A stretch of 64,000 bases of DNA, from contig OX638329.1 in the NCBI GenBank assembly GCA_951812755.1, positions 2,093,339 to 2,157,338 of the forward strand, in the 5' to 3' direction. This document shows, in pieces, positions 27,113-34,731 of this stretch (positions are counted from its first letter, which is position 1; each line of letters opens with the position of its first letter). Source of the DNA: an uncultured Latescibacterota bacterium. Lineage in GTDB: Bacteria > Latescibacterota > UBA2968. Position numbers and translations under genes: made by a program. The notes below the pieces were generated by a model. It was not told where the DNA came from. It made no database searches and worked only from the letters and a program-made list of their open reading frames with translations.

Positions 27113-28298
27113 TACACAAAATATAATGGGGAGTGAGTTGAATATCGCGGCGCAGATGGGAGATAGCACCAAAGTAAAAAACTTACTAAAAAAAGGCGTA
27201 GATATAAATGAGCGAGATAACTTCGGACGAACAGCCCTCATCTATGCGGCTCTAAATGGCCATGATCACATCATAAACATGCTACTTGAATCTCATGCTG
27301 ATATTCATGCCAAAGATCATTTCGACCAAACAGCATTCATTGCAGCAGTCAATAGAGGACATGTGAACAGCGCTGAAATTTTGCTAAAAAATGGGGCTAA
27401 CTCATCGGCTCCCAATGGTGAGGGTGTACCTCCTGTACTTATAGCCCTGGGACGGGAAGACTTTGAAATGGTAGATTTATTATTAAAGCACGGAATCGAA
27501 ATCAATAGCATAGACGAAAGAGGCAGGACAGTTCTTCAGAGAATTATTGAATCAAATGACACAGAACTCGTGCAAACAGTTTTGAGACGCGGTGTAGATG
27601 AGAGATATATCGTACATCTGGCTGCGGGTGTGGGCGACACAACATTGTTAAAGACATTGTTAAAAAATAAAATCGATATTAACAAAAGGGATGCATTGGG
27701 AAGAACGCCATTGTTATTCGCGCTATTGTATGACCGCACGCAATGTGCTAAGATGCTATTGGACCAGGACGCAGACTTTTCGCTTAGCGAAATCAATTTT
27801 ATATACGAAAATGAAAGAACAGTTCTTCAGAGAATTATTGAATCAAATGACACAGAACTCGTGCAAACAGTTTTGAGACGTGGCGTAGATGAGAGATATA
27901 TCCTACATCTGGCTGCTGGCGTGGGTGACATAACATTATTAAAGACATTGTTAAAAAATAAAATCGATATTAACAAAAGGGATGCATTGGGAAGAACGCC
28001 ATTACTATTCGCGCTATTGTATGATCGCACGCAATGTGCTAAAATGCTATTGGATCAGGGTGCAGACTACTTCTCGCTTGCCAATGATCAGGGCAAAACC
28101 CTACTCATGGTAGCTGCCGAACGCAGAAATATCGAAGGTCTAAAACTTCTACTGCATGCAGGAGCAAATATATTCGCACAAGATAATCGAGGTTGGACTG
28201 CCTTAACACACGCAGCATTTGGTAATCGTAATAGACAGAACCGGGATAAGTGCATAGAACTACTCAAATCTGTTATGGAGGATAGAAGAATTAGATAG
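27054..28298 (+). CDS. Ankyrin-repeat protein with probable signal sequence
   Basis: I place the start at ATG 27054, with AAGGAG nine bases upstream; the frame is open further up without a better start. The 414-aa product begins with a hydrophobic stretch (TLGSFSILFFC), probably a signal peptide or lipoprotein-like anchor. About nine ankyrin repeats follow (GRTALIYAALNGH, KTLLMVAAERRN and others). A 249-bp segment is duplicated in tandem inside the gene (27528-27776 and 27819-28067). Ankyrin repeats bind other proteins; the partner is unknown. Composition is AT-rich compared with the flanks, which suggests transfer. Confidence 0.85.
   Translation: MYSRFIMRTLGSFSILFFCNTQNIMGSELNIAAQMGDSTKVKNLLKKGVDINERDNFGRTALIYAALNGHDHIINMLLESHADIHAKDHFDQTAFIAAVNRGHVNSAEILLKNGANSSAPNGEGVPPVLIALGREDFEMVDLLLKHGIEINSIDERGRTVLQRIIESNDTELVQTVLRRGVDERYIVHLAAGVGDTTLLKTLLKNKIDINKRDALGRTPLLFALLYDRTQCAKMLLDQDADFSLSEINFIYENERTVLQRIIESNDTELVQTVLRRGVDERYILHLAAGVGDITLLKTLLKNKIDINKRDALGRTPLLFALLYDRTQCAKMLLDQGADYFSLANDQGKTLLMVAAERRNIEGLKLLLHAGANIFAQDNRGWTALTHAAFGNRNRQNRDKCIELLKSVMEDRRIR
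27528..27776 (+). repeat. Intragenic tandem repeat, copy 1
   Basis: A 249-bp unit inside the ankyrin gene, repeated after 291 bases with about 13 substitutions and no visible gap. Both copies stay in frame and encode nearly the same ~83 residues. Confidence 0.9.
27819..28067 (+). repeat. Intragenic tandem repeat, copy 2
   Basis: Second copy of the 249-bp unit at 27528. It adds two to three ankyrin units; several of the differences are silent, so the duplicate has stayed under selection or is young. Confidence 0.9.
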
Positions 28299-28334
28299 GT
28301 GAACTTACCCAAATATGTGCAATGGTGGTGATCA

Positions 28335-28802
28335 ATGACTGACATATCAAACCAGATAATAATAAGAACCATCACATCAGAGGACCTGGAAGATTGCGCG
28401 CGTCTATACGTGAAGGTCTTTTCCGAATGGCCGTACGAGGAATCGTGGCGTGTCTCTCAAGCTCACCACTACCTCAACCGATTCTGGAAATTCGATCCCG
28501 AACATTGCCTCCTCGTCCTCGACAAAGATAATGTGATTGGCGCAATGTTCGGATACTGCTATCCCTGGCAAGACCGAATCAACTACTACATGCAAGAACT
28601 CTTTATCGATCCAGATCAAAGGCGGTCGGGCCATGGACGAAGGCTGGTGCGTCATCTGCTCGACAAACTCGAAGAATCGGACGTATCCATATCCCTGATT
28701 GCCAATGAAGCAACGCCCGCAGCCGTGTTCTATGAGGAACTTGGATTGCGACAGCATAGATATTACAAATTCTATTGCGGTACCGTAAAAACGATAAAAT
28801 AG
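28335..28802 (+). CDS. GNAT family acetyltransferase
   Basis: The 155-aa protein is a single GNAT fold. The acetyl-CoA loop is FIDPDQRRSGHGRRL at about 90-104, where Gln/Arg-x-x-Gly-x-Gly/Ala is expected. The C-terminus has AVFYEELGLRQHRYYKFY, the usual last strands. The YMQELFID stretch is typical of small-molecule (aminoglycoside or polyamine-like) acetyltransferases, but the substrate is not predictable. It is monocistronic by spacing, between the ankyrin gene and a nucleotidyltransferase pair. Confidence 0.85.
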   Translation: MTDISNQIIIRTITSEDLEDCARLYVKVFSEWPYEESWRVSQAHHYLNRFWKFDPEHCLLVLDKDNVIGAMFGYCYPWQDRINYYMQELFIDPDQRRSGHGRRLVRHLLDKLEESDVSISLIANEATPAAVFYEELGLRQHRYYKFYCGTVKTIK

Positions 28803-28884
28803 ACGCGGTTACTGCGAAATAGACGAGGGGATAACTTCTTGTTTCATGGGCTATTCAAGACCTGTGCTAAACACCGTTAAATGA

Positions 28885-28912
28885 TTGTCTTTTGAGAAAT
28901 TTTATCTATATT
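28885..28912 (+). promoter_or_regulatory. Probable sigma-70 promoter
   Basis: TTGTCT and TATATT are separated by 16 bases in an AT-rich stretch, 36 bases before the start of the small gene at 28948. Confidence 0.4.
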
Positions 28913-28947
28913 TCTTTATACAAACAATGGAATCCCGGAGAAAGCAC

Positions 28948-29130
28948 ATGATACAAAAAGTCGTTCAAAAACGAAACCTGACAACGCATTCCCAGGCAAA
29001 AGAAGATCTGGCCTATTGGCTAAGTCGGCCCGCAGAAGAGCGGGTCTTGGCCGTAGAATATCTCAGGCGACAACACCATGGAAGTACAGGAAGACTTCAA
29101 AGAGTTGCTCGCGTTATTAAACGCGCATGA
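28948..29130 (+). CDS. Small protein coupled to nucleotidyltransferase
   Basis: I place the start at ATG 28948 behind CGGAGAAAG; the frame is open 21 codons upstream. The product is 60 aa, strongly basic, with AYWLSRPAEERVLAVEYLRRQ in the middle, a motif commonly seen in the short gene preceding AbiEii-like or DUF6036 nucleotidyltransferases. It overlaps the next gene by 53 bases in a different frame. Probably the partner (antitoxin-like) of the following protein; the role is inferred. Confidence 0.6.
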   Translation: MIQKVVQKRNLTTHSQAKEDLAYWLSRPAEERVLAVEYLRRQHHGSTGRLQRVARVIKRA

Positions 29131-29527
29131 TGTCGAATATGTGATCGTGGGTGCTTACGCGCTTTCACATTATGGTGTACCGCGATACACCGGGGATCTG
29201 GACATTTTGATTCGGGCAGAAACCAAAAATGCGCGACGAATTTTAGATGCTTTATCGGAATTTGGATTCGGAAATCTGGAATTGACATTGACAGACTTCA
29301 CCGTGCCCGATCATGTCATTCAACTTGGATATCCTCCCGTGCGTATTGATCTAATTACGTCAATTACAGGTGTCTCATGGGAAGAAGTAGCAAAAAATAA
29401 GGAAACGGGAATATATGGCGGCATTGAGGTCTTTTATATCGGACGACCTCAACTGGTGAAAAACAAACGTCTTACTGGTCGCCAAAAAGATTTGGCCGAT
29501 CTGGAGGCACTCGAAGAAAGCGAGTAA
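29078..29527 (+). CDS. Nucleotidyltransferase (AbiEii/DUF6036-like)
   Basis: The 149-aa protein carries the nucleotidyltransferase signature: YVIVGAYALSHYG (21-33), then RYTGDLDILI with T38, G39, D40 and D42. These Asp residues bind metal in the polymerase-beta fold. The second half (YPPVRIDLITSI) supplies the third acid. Proteins of this family include toxins that add nucleotides to tRNA or proteins. A small upstream gene overlaps it. The terminator at 29564 ends the unit. Confidence 0.8.
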   Translation: MEVQEDFKELLALLNAHDVEYVIVGAYALSHYGVPRYTGDLDILIRAETKNARRILDALSEFGFGNLELTLTDFTVPDHVIQLGYPPVRIDLITSITGVSWEEVAKNKETGIYGGIEVFYIGRPQLVKNKRLTGRQKDLADLEALEESE

Positions 29528-29563
29528 AAAACGCCAAAATGTTGTTTTCTCCATTGTTTTATC

Positions 29564-29595
29564 AAGCCTTACAGAACTCTCTGTAAGGCTTTTTT
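29564..29595 (+). terminator. Rho-independent terminator
   Basis: Perfect 11-bp stem AAGCCTTACAG/CTGTAAGGCTT with a six-base loop, followed by TTTT. It ends the nucleotidyltransferase unit. Confidence 0.9.
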
Positions 29596-29700
29596 AGAGC
29601 ATTAGTCTTTACCCTCCCGTACAATATAGAAACCCTCTGGTTGATAGAACTGTCAAAAGATAAATCTCCGTTGTAATACACTATCTATCAGGGAGGATTC

Positions 29701-30045
29701 ATGACCATCATACGATACCCGGGCAAAGCGATTGGTCGCAGTGAATCCGTCGAACACAATGGCATCCTCTATACAGCCGTCATTGCGCCGGACTTATCTG
29801 CAGACTTCAAGAGTCAGACTCAGCAAGTGCTCGAACAGTTAGACACAAACCTCGCTGAGGCTGGAACTGATAAGACCTGTCTCCTCTCCGTCACAATCTA
29901 TATCACAGATATGTCCAGGAAACCCATCCTGAACGAAATTTGGGACGCCTGGATCGGTCCCTACAACTGGCCCCAGCGTGCGTGTATAGAAGCCAGGCTC
30001 GAAGGTAATACACTTGTAGAGATGGTCGCGATTGCTGCGAAATAA
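29701..30045 (+). CDS. RidA family protein (enamine/imine deaminase type)
   Basis: The 114-aa protein starts behind GGGAGGAT. RidA features: RSESVEHNGILYTA near the start, LLSVTIYITDM (about 60-70), and WPQRACIEARL (about 89-99) with the substrate Arg. RidA hydrolyses reactive enamines such as 2-aminoacrylate; relatives act in other catabolic steps. The YITDM motif and the Arg make this a reasonable RidA-fold enzyme. The Nudix gene follows after 24 bases. Confidence 0.85.
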   Translation: MTIIRYPGKAIGRSESVEHNGILYTAVIAPDLSADFKSQTQQVLEQLDTNLAEAGTDKTCLLSVTIYITDMSRKPILNEIWDAWIGPYNWPQRACIEARLEGNTLVEMVAIAAK

Positions 30046-30069
30046 CATTGAACTGAAGGAAAGATCATA

Positions 30070-30561
30070 ATGGATACACACATTAGAGTCAGCATAAAAG
30101 CTCTTATTCTTCGAGACAACGCCATTCTGCTCGTGGAATACGATGACGAATCGGGCCTTCATTACAACATGCCGGGAGGCGGTGTTGAGCCGGATGAGAC
30201 TCTGGAGGAAGCACTTAAAAGAGAAATACAAGAAGAGACCTGCGCTGACGTCAAAATAGGTCAGCCACTCATCATTACAGAATACGAGCCGAAGAGAAAC
30301 GCATTCTGGGGAGGAACGCGCCATTCACTCACAGTGATCTTCGAGTGCAAGCTCACAGGTGATACAGAACCCCGGATGCCACAAAAACCGGATCCCAATC
30401 AGACAGCGGTCAAATGGATCCCCCTCGTTGATCTCGAAAAAGTGGAATTGCTCCCACACGTCACAGATCACATTCTGGCCTACGCGAACAAACAGGAAAA
30501 CCACTACCCGATCTATCTCTGCGAACCCATAAACCCAAAAAAAGTGCAAAAGTACCTCTGA
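30070..30561 (+). CDS. Nudix hydrolase
   Basis: The 163-aa protein has a complete Nudix box beginning PGGGVEPDETLEEALKREIQ and ending EETCAD (about 36-60). VKWIPLVDLEKVELLPH further on is typical of ADP-ribose or nucleoside-diphosphate-sugar Nudix proteins. It is not a copy of the Nudix gene at 20421: sequence and length differ. The Shine-Dalgarno is GAAGGAAAG. A methyltransferase gene follows after 32 bases, so the three small enzymes (RidA, Nudix, methyltransferase) may form an operon. Confidence 0.88.
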   Translation: MDTHIRVSIKALILRDNAILLVEYDDESGLHYNMPGGGVEPDETLEEALKREIQEETCADVKIGQPLIITEYEPKRNAFWGGTRHSLTVIFECKLTGDTEPRMPQKPDPNQTAVKWIPLVDLEKVELLPHVTDHILAYANKQENHYPIYLCEPINPKKVQKYL

Positions 30562-30593
30562 TGCACTCTATCTAACCGGAGATATTGTCAAAT

Positions 30594-31400
30594 ATGGATC
30601 CATCCATCCTGAATTACTACGGAACCTATTATAATGAAATTGACCGATTCAATGACGGCACCGGTAGCCTGGAGTACATACGCTCGAAACAGATTCTGGA
30701 ACGGTACTTGCCCCAGGCTCCCGCCAACATCCTCGATGTCGGTGGTGGTCCAGGTGCGTACTCGTCCTGGCTCGCAGAGAAAGGACACAAAGTCCATCTG
30801 GTTGATCCCGTCCCTCGACATCTCAAGGAGGCGGAAGAACGCGCAAGAAAGAACCCCCTGAAAAGCATCCAGAAGGGCGATGCTCGTAGCTTGAGATGGT
30901 CAGACGAAACCATGGACATCGTCTTGCTCATGGGGCCGCTATATCACCTGACAAAGGCCGAAGATCGAAAAATGGCACTTCGCGAGGCCAGAAGAGTTCT
31001 AAAACCTGGAGGACTTCTGTTTGCAGCTGCAATCACGCGATTTGCATCTCTACTTGACGGAGTAAGATCCGGAGCGATCCTCGATCCAGCCTTCCGAGCA
31101 ATTGTAGAGCGTGACTTAAAGGACGGACAACATCGCAACCCCGACGAAAACAAAGATTACTTTACCACTGCCTACTTCCATCGCCCAGAGGAACTAACTG
31201 TCGAAATCACTGAATGCGGATTCACCCAATGTCAGACATTTGCCATAGAAAGTGCCGCCTGGTTGCTCGGAGATATAAAAGATCAACTGGAAGACCCCAA
31301 ACGCCGCGAGATACTTCTCGATGCAATACAGAAACTTGAGGCAGAGCCTTCTCTACTTGGCGCTTCTCCGCACATTATGGCAGTGGCTCAGAAACCTTGA
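30594..31400 (+). CDS. Class I SAM-dependent methyltransferase
   Basis: I place the start at ATG 30594; a TTG three codons earlier sits closer to the GGAG and cannot be excluded. The product is 268 aa. Motif I is ILDVGGGPGAYS (46-57), then HLVDPVPRHL, motif IV DIVLLMGPLYHL (about 103-114), and RVLKPGGLLFAA. This is a stand-alone small-molecule methyltransferase of the Methyltransf_11/25 type. The substrate is unknown. Confidence 0.85.
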   Translation: MDPSILNYYGTYYNEIDRFNDGTGSLEYIRSKQILERYLPQAPANILDVGGGPGAYSSWLAEKGHKVHLVDPVPRHLKEAEERARKNPLKSIQKGDARSLRWSDETMDIVLLMGPLYHLTKAEDRKMALREARRVLKPGGLLFAAAITRFASLLDGVRSGAILDPAFRAIVERDLKDGQHRNPDENKDYFTTAYFHRPEELTVEITECGFTQCQTFAIESAAWLLGDIKDQLEDPKRREILLDAIQKLEAEPSLLGASPHIMAVAQKP

Positions 31401-31410
31401 GTACTTTCAC

Positions 31411-31533
31411 CCTATTGAGATTGCCAACTGGCATGGGATCATTCTCGTAGATGTTCCACAATCTAATGTGGCGGTACTACAACAAGTACCTATTGATATT
31501 CTGAAATTTCCTGTGCCAGATATTTGCAAATAG
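31411..31533 (+). pseudogene. 3' fragment of the P-loop kinase gene
   Basis: In one frame the residues IEIANWHGIILVDVPQSN and the following ~14 match the C-terminus of the kinase at 25378 (IEVADQHGFILVDVQQSN). There is no start and no Walker A. DNA identity to 25892-25985 is obvious by eye around ATTCTCGTAGATGTT. It begins right after the methyltransferase stop, so a gene was replaced upstream of this relic. Bases 31534-31710 downstream hold nothing I can identify. Confidence 0.75.
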
Positions 31534-31710
31534 GTTATTTATCATTATATTCAAAAAACCGGAGACGACCTCCAATAGGACATAGACAGTGCTCGTCGTC
31601 ATCTGTAATACTTCTCCGATTCAAACCTGTACCAAGTGATTGTGCTTCGTAATAGTAAACTTTGATCAGATTCTACACATTCAAGAAAAAGAACGGCAAT
31701 GGAGTACGCT

Positions 31711-31938
31711 ATGGAAACAAAAATGATTCAAATTCGCGTTAGTTCCGAAGCCGCTCAAGCCTATGAAATAGCTTCCGAAGCAGAACAGCGCAAGTTAGAT
31801 GCCCTACTTAGTCTCAAACTCAGTGAAGTAGGGCGAGCTAAAAGGCCTCTTGAAGTAATTATGAGTGAGATTAGTCGTAAAGCACAAGAACGAGGCATGA
31901 CGCCGGAAATTTTGGAGTCCATCCTCAATGAACGGTAA
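31711..31938 (+). CDS. Antitoxin-like protein of a PIN pair
   Basis: I place the start at ATG 31711 with GGAG nine bases upstream; four earlier codons are open. The 75-aa product is helical (MIQIRVSSEAAQAYEIAS, then PLEVIMSEISRKAQERG, ending SILNER). Such short proteins commonly precede PIN-family toxins. The stop overlaps the next frame's ATG by 11 bases. The toxin partner is truncated, so this antitoxin may now be orphaned. Confidence 0.6.
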   Translation: METKMIQIRVSSEAAQAYEIASEAEQRKLDALLSLKLSEVGRAKRPLEVIMSEISRKAQERGMTPEILESILNER

Positions 31939-32065
31939 TGCCCGTTATGTTTTTGACACCAATGTGCTTGTCAGTGCACTTATATTTGAGAATTCAAAGC
32001 CTGGCCGTGCTTTTCGGTACGCGCTTCAAAACGGCCAAATCTTGTTATCCTTAGAGGAAAAGTAG
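31928..32065 (+). pseudogene. Truncated PIN-family toxin
   Basis: A 45-codon frame opens with NARYVFDTNVLVSALIF, the first strand and first catalytic Asp of PIN-family toxins (usually ~135-145 aa), followed by RAFRYALQNGQILLS. It then stops, with none of the later acidic residues. A palindromic hairpin repeat starts 31 bases later. The toxin is therefore almost certainly inactive. Confidence 0.78.
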
Positions 32066-32096
32066 CTTTATTTTTTCTTTCAATAAAGATATGAAC

Positions 32097-32136
32097 GAGT
32101 TCCCGCTGAATAGGCTATTTAGCGGGAATCTTTTAT
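32097..32136 (+). repeat. Palindromic hairpin repeat, copy 2 (terminator-like)
   Basis: TTCCCGCTGAATAG with CTATTTAGCGGGAA, then TCTTTTAT. It matches 26859-26898. It lies just beyond the truncated PIN gene. Confidence 0.65.
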
Positions 32137-32232
32137 GCCAGTGATGCATCGAGACCAGCAGCAACACTTTTTACCTGAACGAAATGAATCGTCTCCAGGT
32201 GTAAATCGAATCCGAGGACAAAATCTCCAAAG

Positions 32233-33186
32233 ATGATTTCTAAACTACTTAATCGCAATCCGACATGGCACGGCTTGATAGATGGAGAAATGCCCCCTTT
32301 CCCCGCGGCAGTTGTGCTGGATATCCTCACTCGTTTTGAGATTGAGAATCCAGTCAAATTAAAAGCATGGCCTTTCGGTCCATTTGACATTATAGCAGCC
32401 TTTGAATATCGCAACACCTCCTATCTCTTAAAGGGTCGCCACGTCGAACAAAGAGGCGTCAAGTCACTGTATCAAACACAGGACATACAAAAGCAACTCC
32501 TGCAACTGGGCTTCCCCGTATCAGACTTTATAGCTAATTCTTCTGGCAAAACACTGGTAGAAGGACCCGACTGGCAAGACGAAGAAAACATCTTTTACGA
32601 AATACAGTCCTTTCTTCCCGGCGTACCATTTTCTCCTGATGCGCACACAGCTTTCTCAGCGGGGAAATTGCTCGGACAACTCCACCTCCTCGGGCAAGAA
32701 ATTCATTCGGATCTCCTGAGCAAGTTTTACTACATTGATACATTCGTAGATAGATTTCCCAATCAGTTACATGCATACCTTCAAAATGATAGGGATTTAC
32801 AACGCGGAGAAAGTCAGGAGATCAAAGACTCCATATCGCGATTATCGGATGCTTCGACGCGTTCTTCGCTTACGCATCGTCTGACACACGGCGACTTCAC
32901 CCCCGATAATCTCCTGATGAATCAAGATGATCTTTTCTTGATCGATAATGACGAACTTGGATTTGGCGTTGCGGCGGTCGATGTCGCGTGGGGGCTAACC
33001 TATCTATTTGGTCTGAACATCGGATTGGGACAGATCTTTCTGAATGAGTACAGAAAGCACGTTCCCGAATTCGCCGAAAGCGATCTTGTAGCTGTTAAGG
33101 ACTACTTGCTCGCTTTAAATATACACGCGTATAATGTGTCGGAATTGTTAGATATCCTGCATACACTACTATTTAAAGATTCATGA
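32233..33186 (+). CDS. APH-like phosphotransferase
   Basis: The 317-aa protein has the aminoglycoside/choline kinase layout: a Lys-containing N-lobe strand YLLKGRH (64-70), the catalytic loop THGDFTPDNLL (218-228, with D221 and N226), and the metal Asp in LFLIDNDELGFG (D238). APH-fold enzymes phosphorylate antibiotics, choline or other small alcohols; resistance cannot be inferred. The HAD-type gene follows one base after the stop, so the two are co-translated and may work on the same compound. Confidence 0.85.
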   Translation: MISKLLNRNPTWHGLIDGEMPPFPAAVVLDILTRFEIENPVKLKAWPFGPFDIIAAFEYRNTSYLLKGRHVEQRGVKSLYQTQDIQKQLLQLGFPVSDFIANSSGKTLVEGPDWQDEENIFYEIQSFLPGVPFSPDAHTAFSAGKLLGQLHLLGQEIHSDLLSKFYYIDTFVDRFPNQLHAYLQNDRDLQRGESQEIKDSISRLSDASTRSSLTHRLTHGDFTPDNLLMNQDDLFLIDNDELGFGVAAVDVAWGLTYLFGLNIGLGQIFLNEYRKHVPEFAESDLVAVKDYLLALNIHAYNVSELLDILHTLLFKDS

Positions 33187-33187
33187 C

Positions 33188-33664
33188 ATGAAAACGAATC
33201 AGGCTGACCCAATGTATAACGCCCTCTTCCTGGACCTCGGTGGGACTCTCGTCCGGATAGAAGATGATGAAATATTCACGGACGCTGCTGGAAACGTGGA
33301 ACTCCTGCCAAATACCGTTGAGGTTCTCATGCACAGGGCACAGGACTTTGACGAGATATTTATCATTACAAATCAATCGGGTATAGAAAAGGGAACCTTA
33401 TCGATGGAGCGTGCCAAGTCCTTTATCGATCAGGTCAACACCGCAACCGGAGACCTGATTACAGATTACTGGGTCTGCCCGCACGTCGAATCACCATATA
33501 GAAAACCAAACCCTGGCATGATCACTGGCCTTGCCGACAAACACTTTGTCGATGTCAAACGATCAGTTCTGGTTGGAGACTCAGAAATTGACCAGCAGGC
33601 GGCTCAAAATGCCGGTATTGGTCATTTCATTTGGGCCGGGGATTTCTTCGAAAGACAAAATTGA
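33188..33664 (+). CDS. HAD-superfamily phosphatase-like protein (HAD-IIIA type)
   Basis: The 158-aa protein has HAD motifs: motif I FLDLGGTLV with nucleophile D16, motif II ITNQSG at 60-65, the Lys in YRKPNPGM (K106), and motif IV VGDSEIDQQAA (D131, D135). The second Asp of DxD is Gly18; this general acid/base is needed by most phosphatases, so activity may be altered. HAD-IIIA members include GmhB-like sugar-bisphosphate phosphatases. It directly follows the APH-like kinase gene. Confidence 0.8.
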   Translation: MKTNQADPMYNALFLDLGGTLVRIEDDEIFTDAAGNVELLPNTVEVLMHRAQDFDEIFIITNQSGIEKGTLSMERAKSFIDQVNTATGDLITDYWVCPHVESPYRKPNPGMITGLADKHFVDVKRSVLVGDSEIDQQAAQNAGIGHFIWAGDFFERQN

Positions 33665-33814
33665 ATGGTATTTCAACGCTAACATTTATTGTTTTATCTG
33701 ATAGAATGGATTACGATAGCCTGGACAATGTTGACAAATTTTTGGAATGTGGATAGATTTTTCAGTTGATAAGAAACTATATCTCCAGATAGACAAACAC
33801 TGCCTCAATGATTA

Positions 33815-33971
33815 ACTGACGTTACGCAGGTCTGGTGTTTGTGTCATGCTGAGCGGAGTGGAACGGAGCCGAAGCATCTGTTCCACCTGCGTTGGTAGTA
33901 GATTTTTCGACTCCGCTGCGCTCCGCTCAAAATGACAGGCCCATGATATTATGCAGGTGCGTAACATCAGT
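33815..33971 (+). mobile_element. Small TIR element (MITE), copy 1
   Basis: 157 bp bounded by ACTGACGTTACGCA and TGCGTAACATCAGT, flanked by the 5-bp duplication GATTA (33810-33814 and 33972-33976). The interior is an imperfect hairpin (CATGCTGAGCGGAG... with ...CTCCGCTCAAAATGAC) and has no gene. It is about 90% like copy 3 in opposite orientation. It inserted upstream of the DUF433/DUF5615 pair; the rest of 33665-33998 shows nothing else. Confidence 0.9.
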
Positions 33972-33998
33972 GATTAATTTTAGAACTGAGGACATACC

Positions 33999-34238
33999 AT
34001 GCCTAACTTAGACCGCATAGAAATCAATCCCAAGGTGATGATGGGAAAACCCGTGGTGAAGGGGACGCGCATTCCAGTTGATCTGATTTTGAGAAAACTG
34101 GGGGAAGGAGCATCAGAAGACGATTTGCTTGACGCTTATCCCCGGCTCACATTAGAAGATATACGCGCTGCATTGCATTATGCAGCCGCTACACTTGCCC
34201 ATGAAGAAACGGTTTTTGTAACACCCGTGAGATCGTGA
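33999..34238 (+). CDS. DUF433 antitoxin-like protein
   Basis: The 79-aa protein has the DUF433 signature: EINPKVMMGKPVVKGTRIPV (8-27), then LGEGASEDDLLDAYPRLT and LEDIRAALHYAA. DUF433 proteins are winged-helix or homeodomain-like antitoxins (VapB45 relatives) usually paired with DUF5615 proteins, as here. The next gene starts one base after its stop. A MITE insertion ends 27 bases upstream of the start, so the pair's promoter may have changed. Confidence 0.88.
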   Translation: MPNLDRIEINPKVMMGKPVVKGTRIPVDLILRKLGEGASEDDLLDAYPRLTLEDIRAALHYAAATLAHEETVFVTPVRS

Positions 34239-34239
34239 C

Positions 34240-34602
34240 TTGATAGATTTCCTCGCCGATGAAAGTTGTGATTTTGCTGTGGTAAGAGCATTGCGGAATG
34301 AAGGGTATAATGTAATAGCTGTAGCAGAAGTGACTCCCGCAGCAGATGATGAAGATATTATTGGCCTTGCTTACAGCGAGGCCAAAATTCTTTTGACAGA
34401 AGACAAAGATTTTGGACGACTGGTTTATGCCCATGCACATCCTTCAGGTGGCGTAATCTTAATCCGTTTCCCTTCAAATATCCGTCGCACCTTGCCCAAA
34501 GTTATTTTGGATTTGGTGCGCGATATGAAACAGCAATTAGTGGGTTGTTTTGTTGTCGTTGAACCCGGGCATATTCGTATCAACAGGAGTACTGTTGAAT
34601 AA
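34240..34602 (+). CDS. DUF5615 PIN-like protein (toxin of DUF433 pair)
   Basis: The 120-aa protein starts at TTG 34240 (MIDFLADE), directly after the DUF433 stop. The DUF5615/Mut7-C-like PIN fold is shown by FLADESCD (D7, E8), then DDEDIIGLAYSEAKILLTED (35-54) and DKDFGRLV (D57, D60 region). RNase activity is inferred from the fold. The DUF433-DUF5615 pair is among the commonest chromosomal two-gene modules in such genomes. Confidence 0.86.
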   Translation: MIDFLADESCDFAVVRALRNEGYNVIAVAEVTPAADDEDIIGLAYSEAKILLTEDKDFGRLVYAHAHPSGGVILIRFPSNIRRTLPKVILDLVRDMKQQLVGCFVVVEPGHIRINRSTVE

Positions 34603-34623
34603 GGAGCAAGTCATTAAAAATCA

Positions 34624-34731
34624 GGATTTCGCATTTTTTATGAAGTTGTAGGACAGGGACAACCGCTCGTTCTATTGCATGGATTTCTTGCACAGCAGGA
34701 TAAAAAAATGACTGTGAGAATATCATGTTAA
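34624..34731 (+). pseudogene. Alpha/beta-hydrolase N-terminal fragment
   Basis: The frame from 34624 reads FRIFYEVVGQGQPLVLLHGF then LAQQD, the usual first strand and oxyanion-hole HGF of alpha/beta hydrolases, and stops after 35 codons. The rest of the enzyme (~230 residues) is missing. The frame ends just inside the following GNAT gene. Confidence 0.7.
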
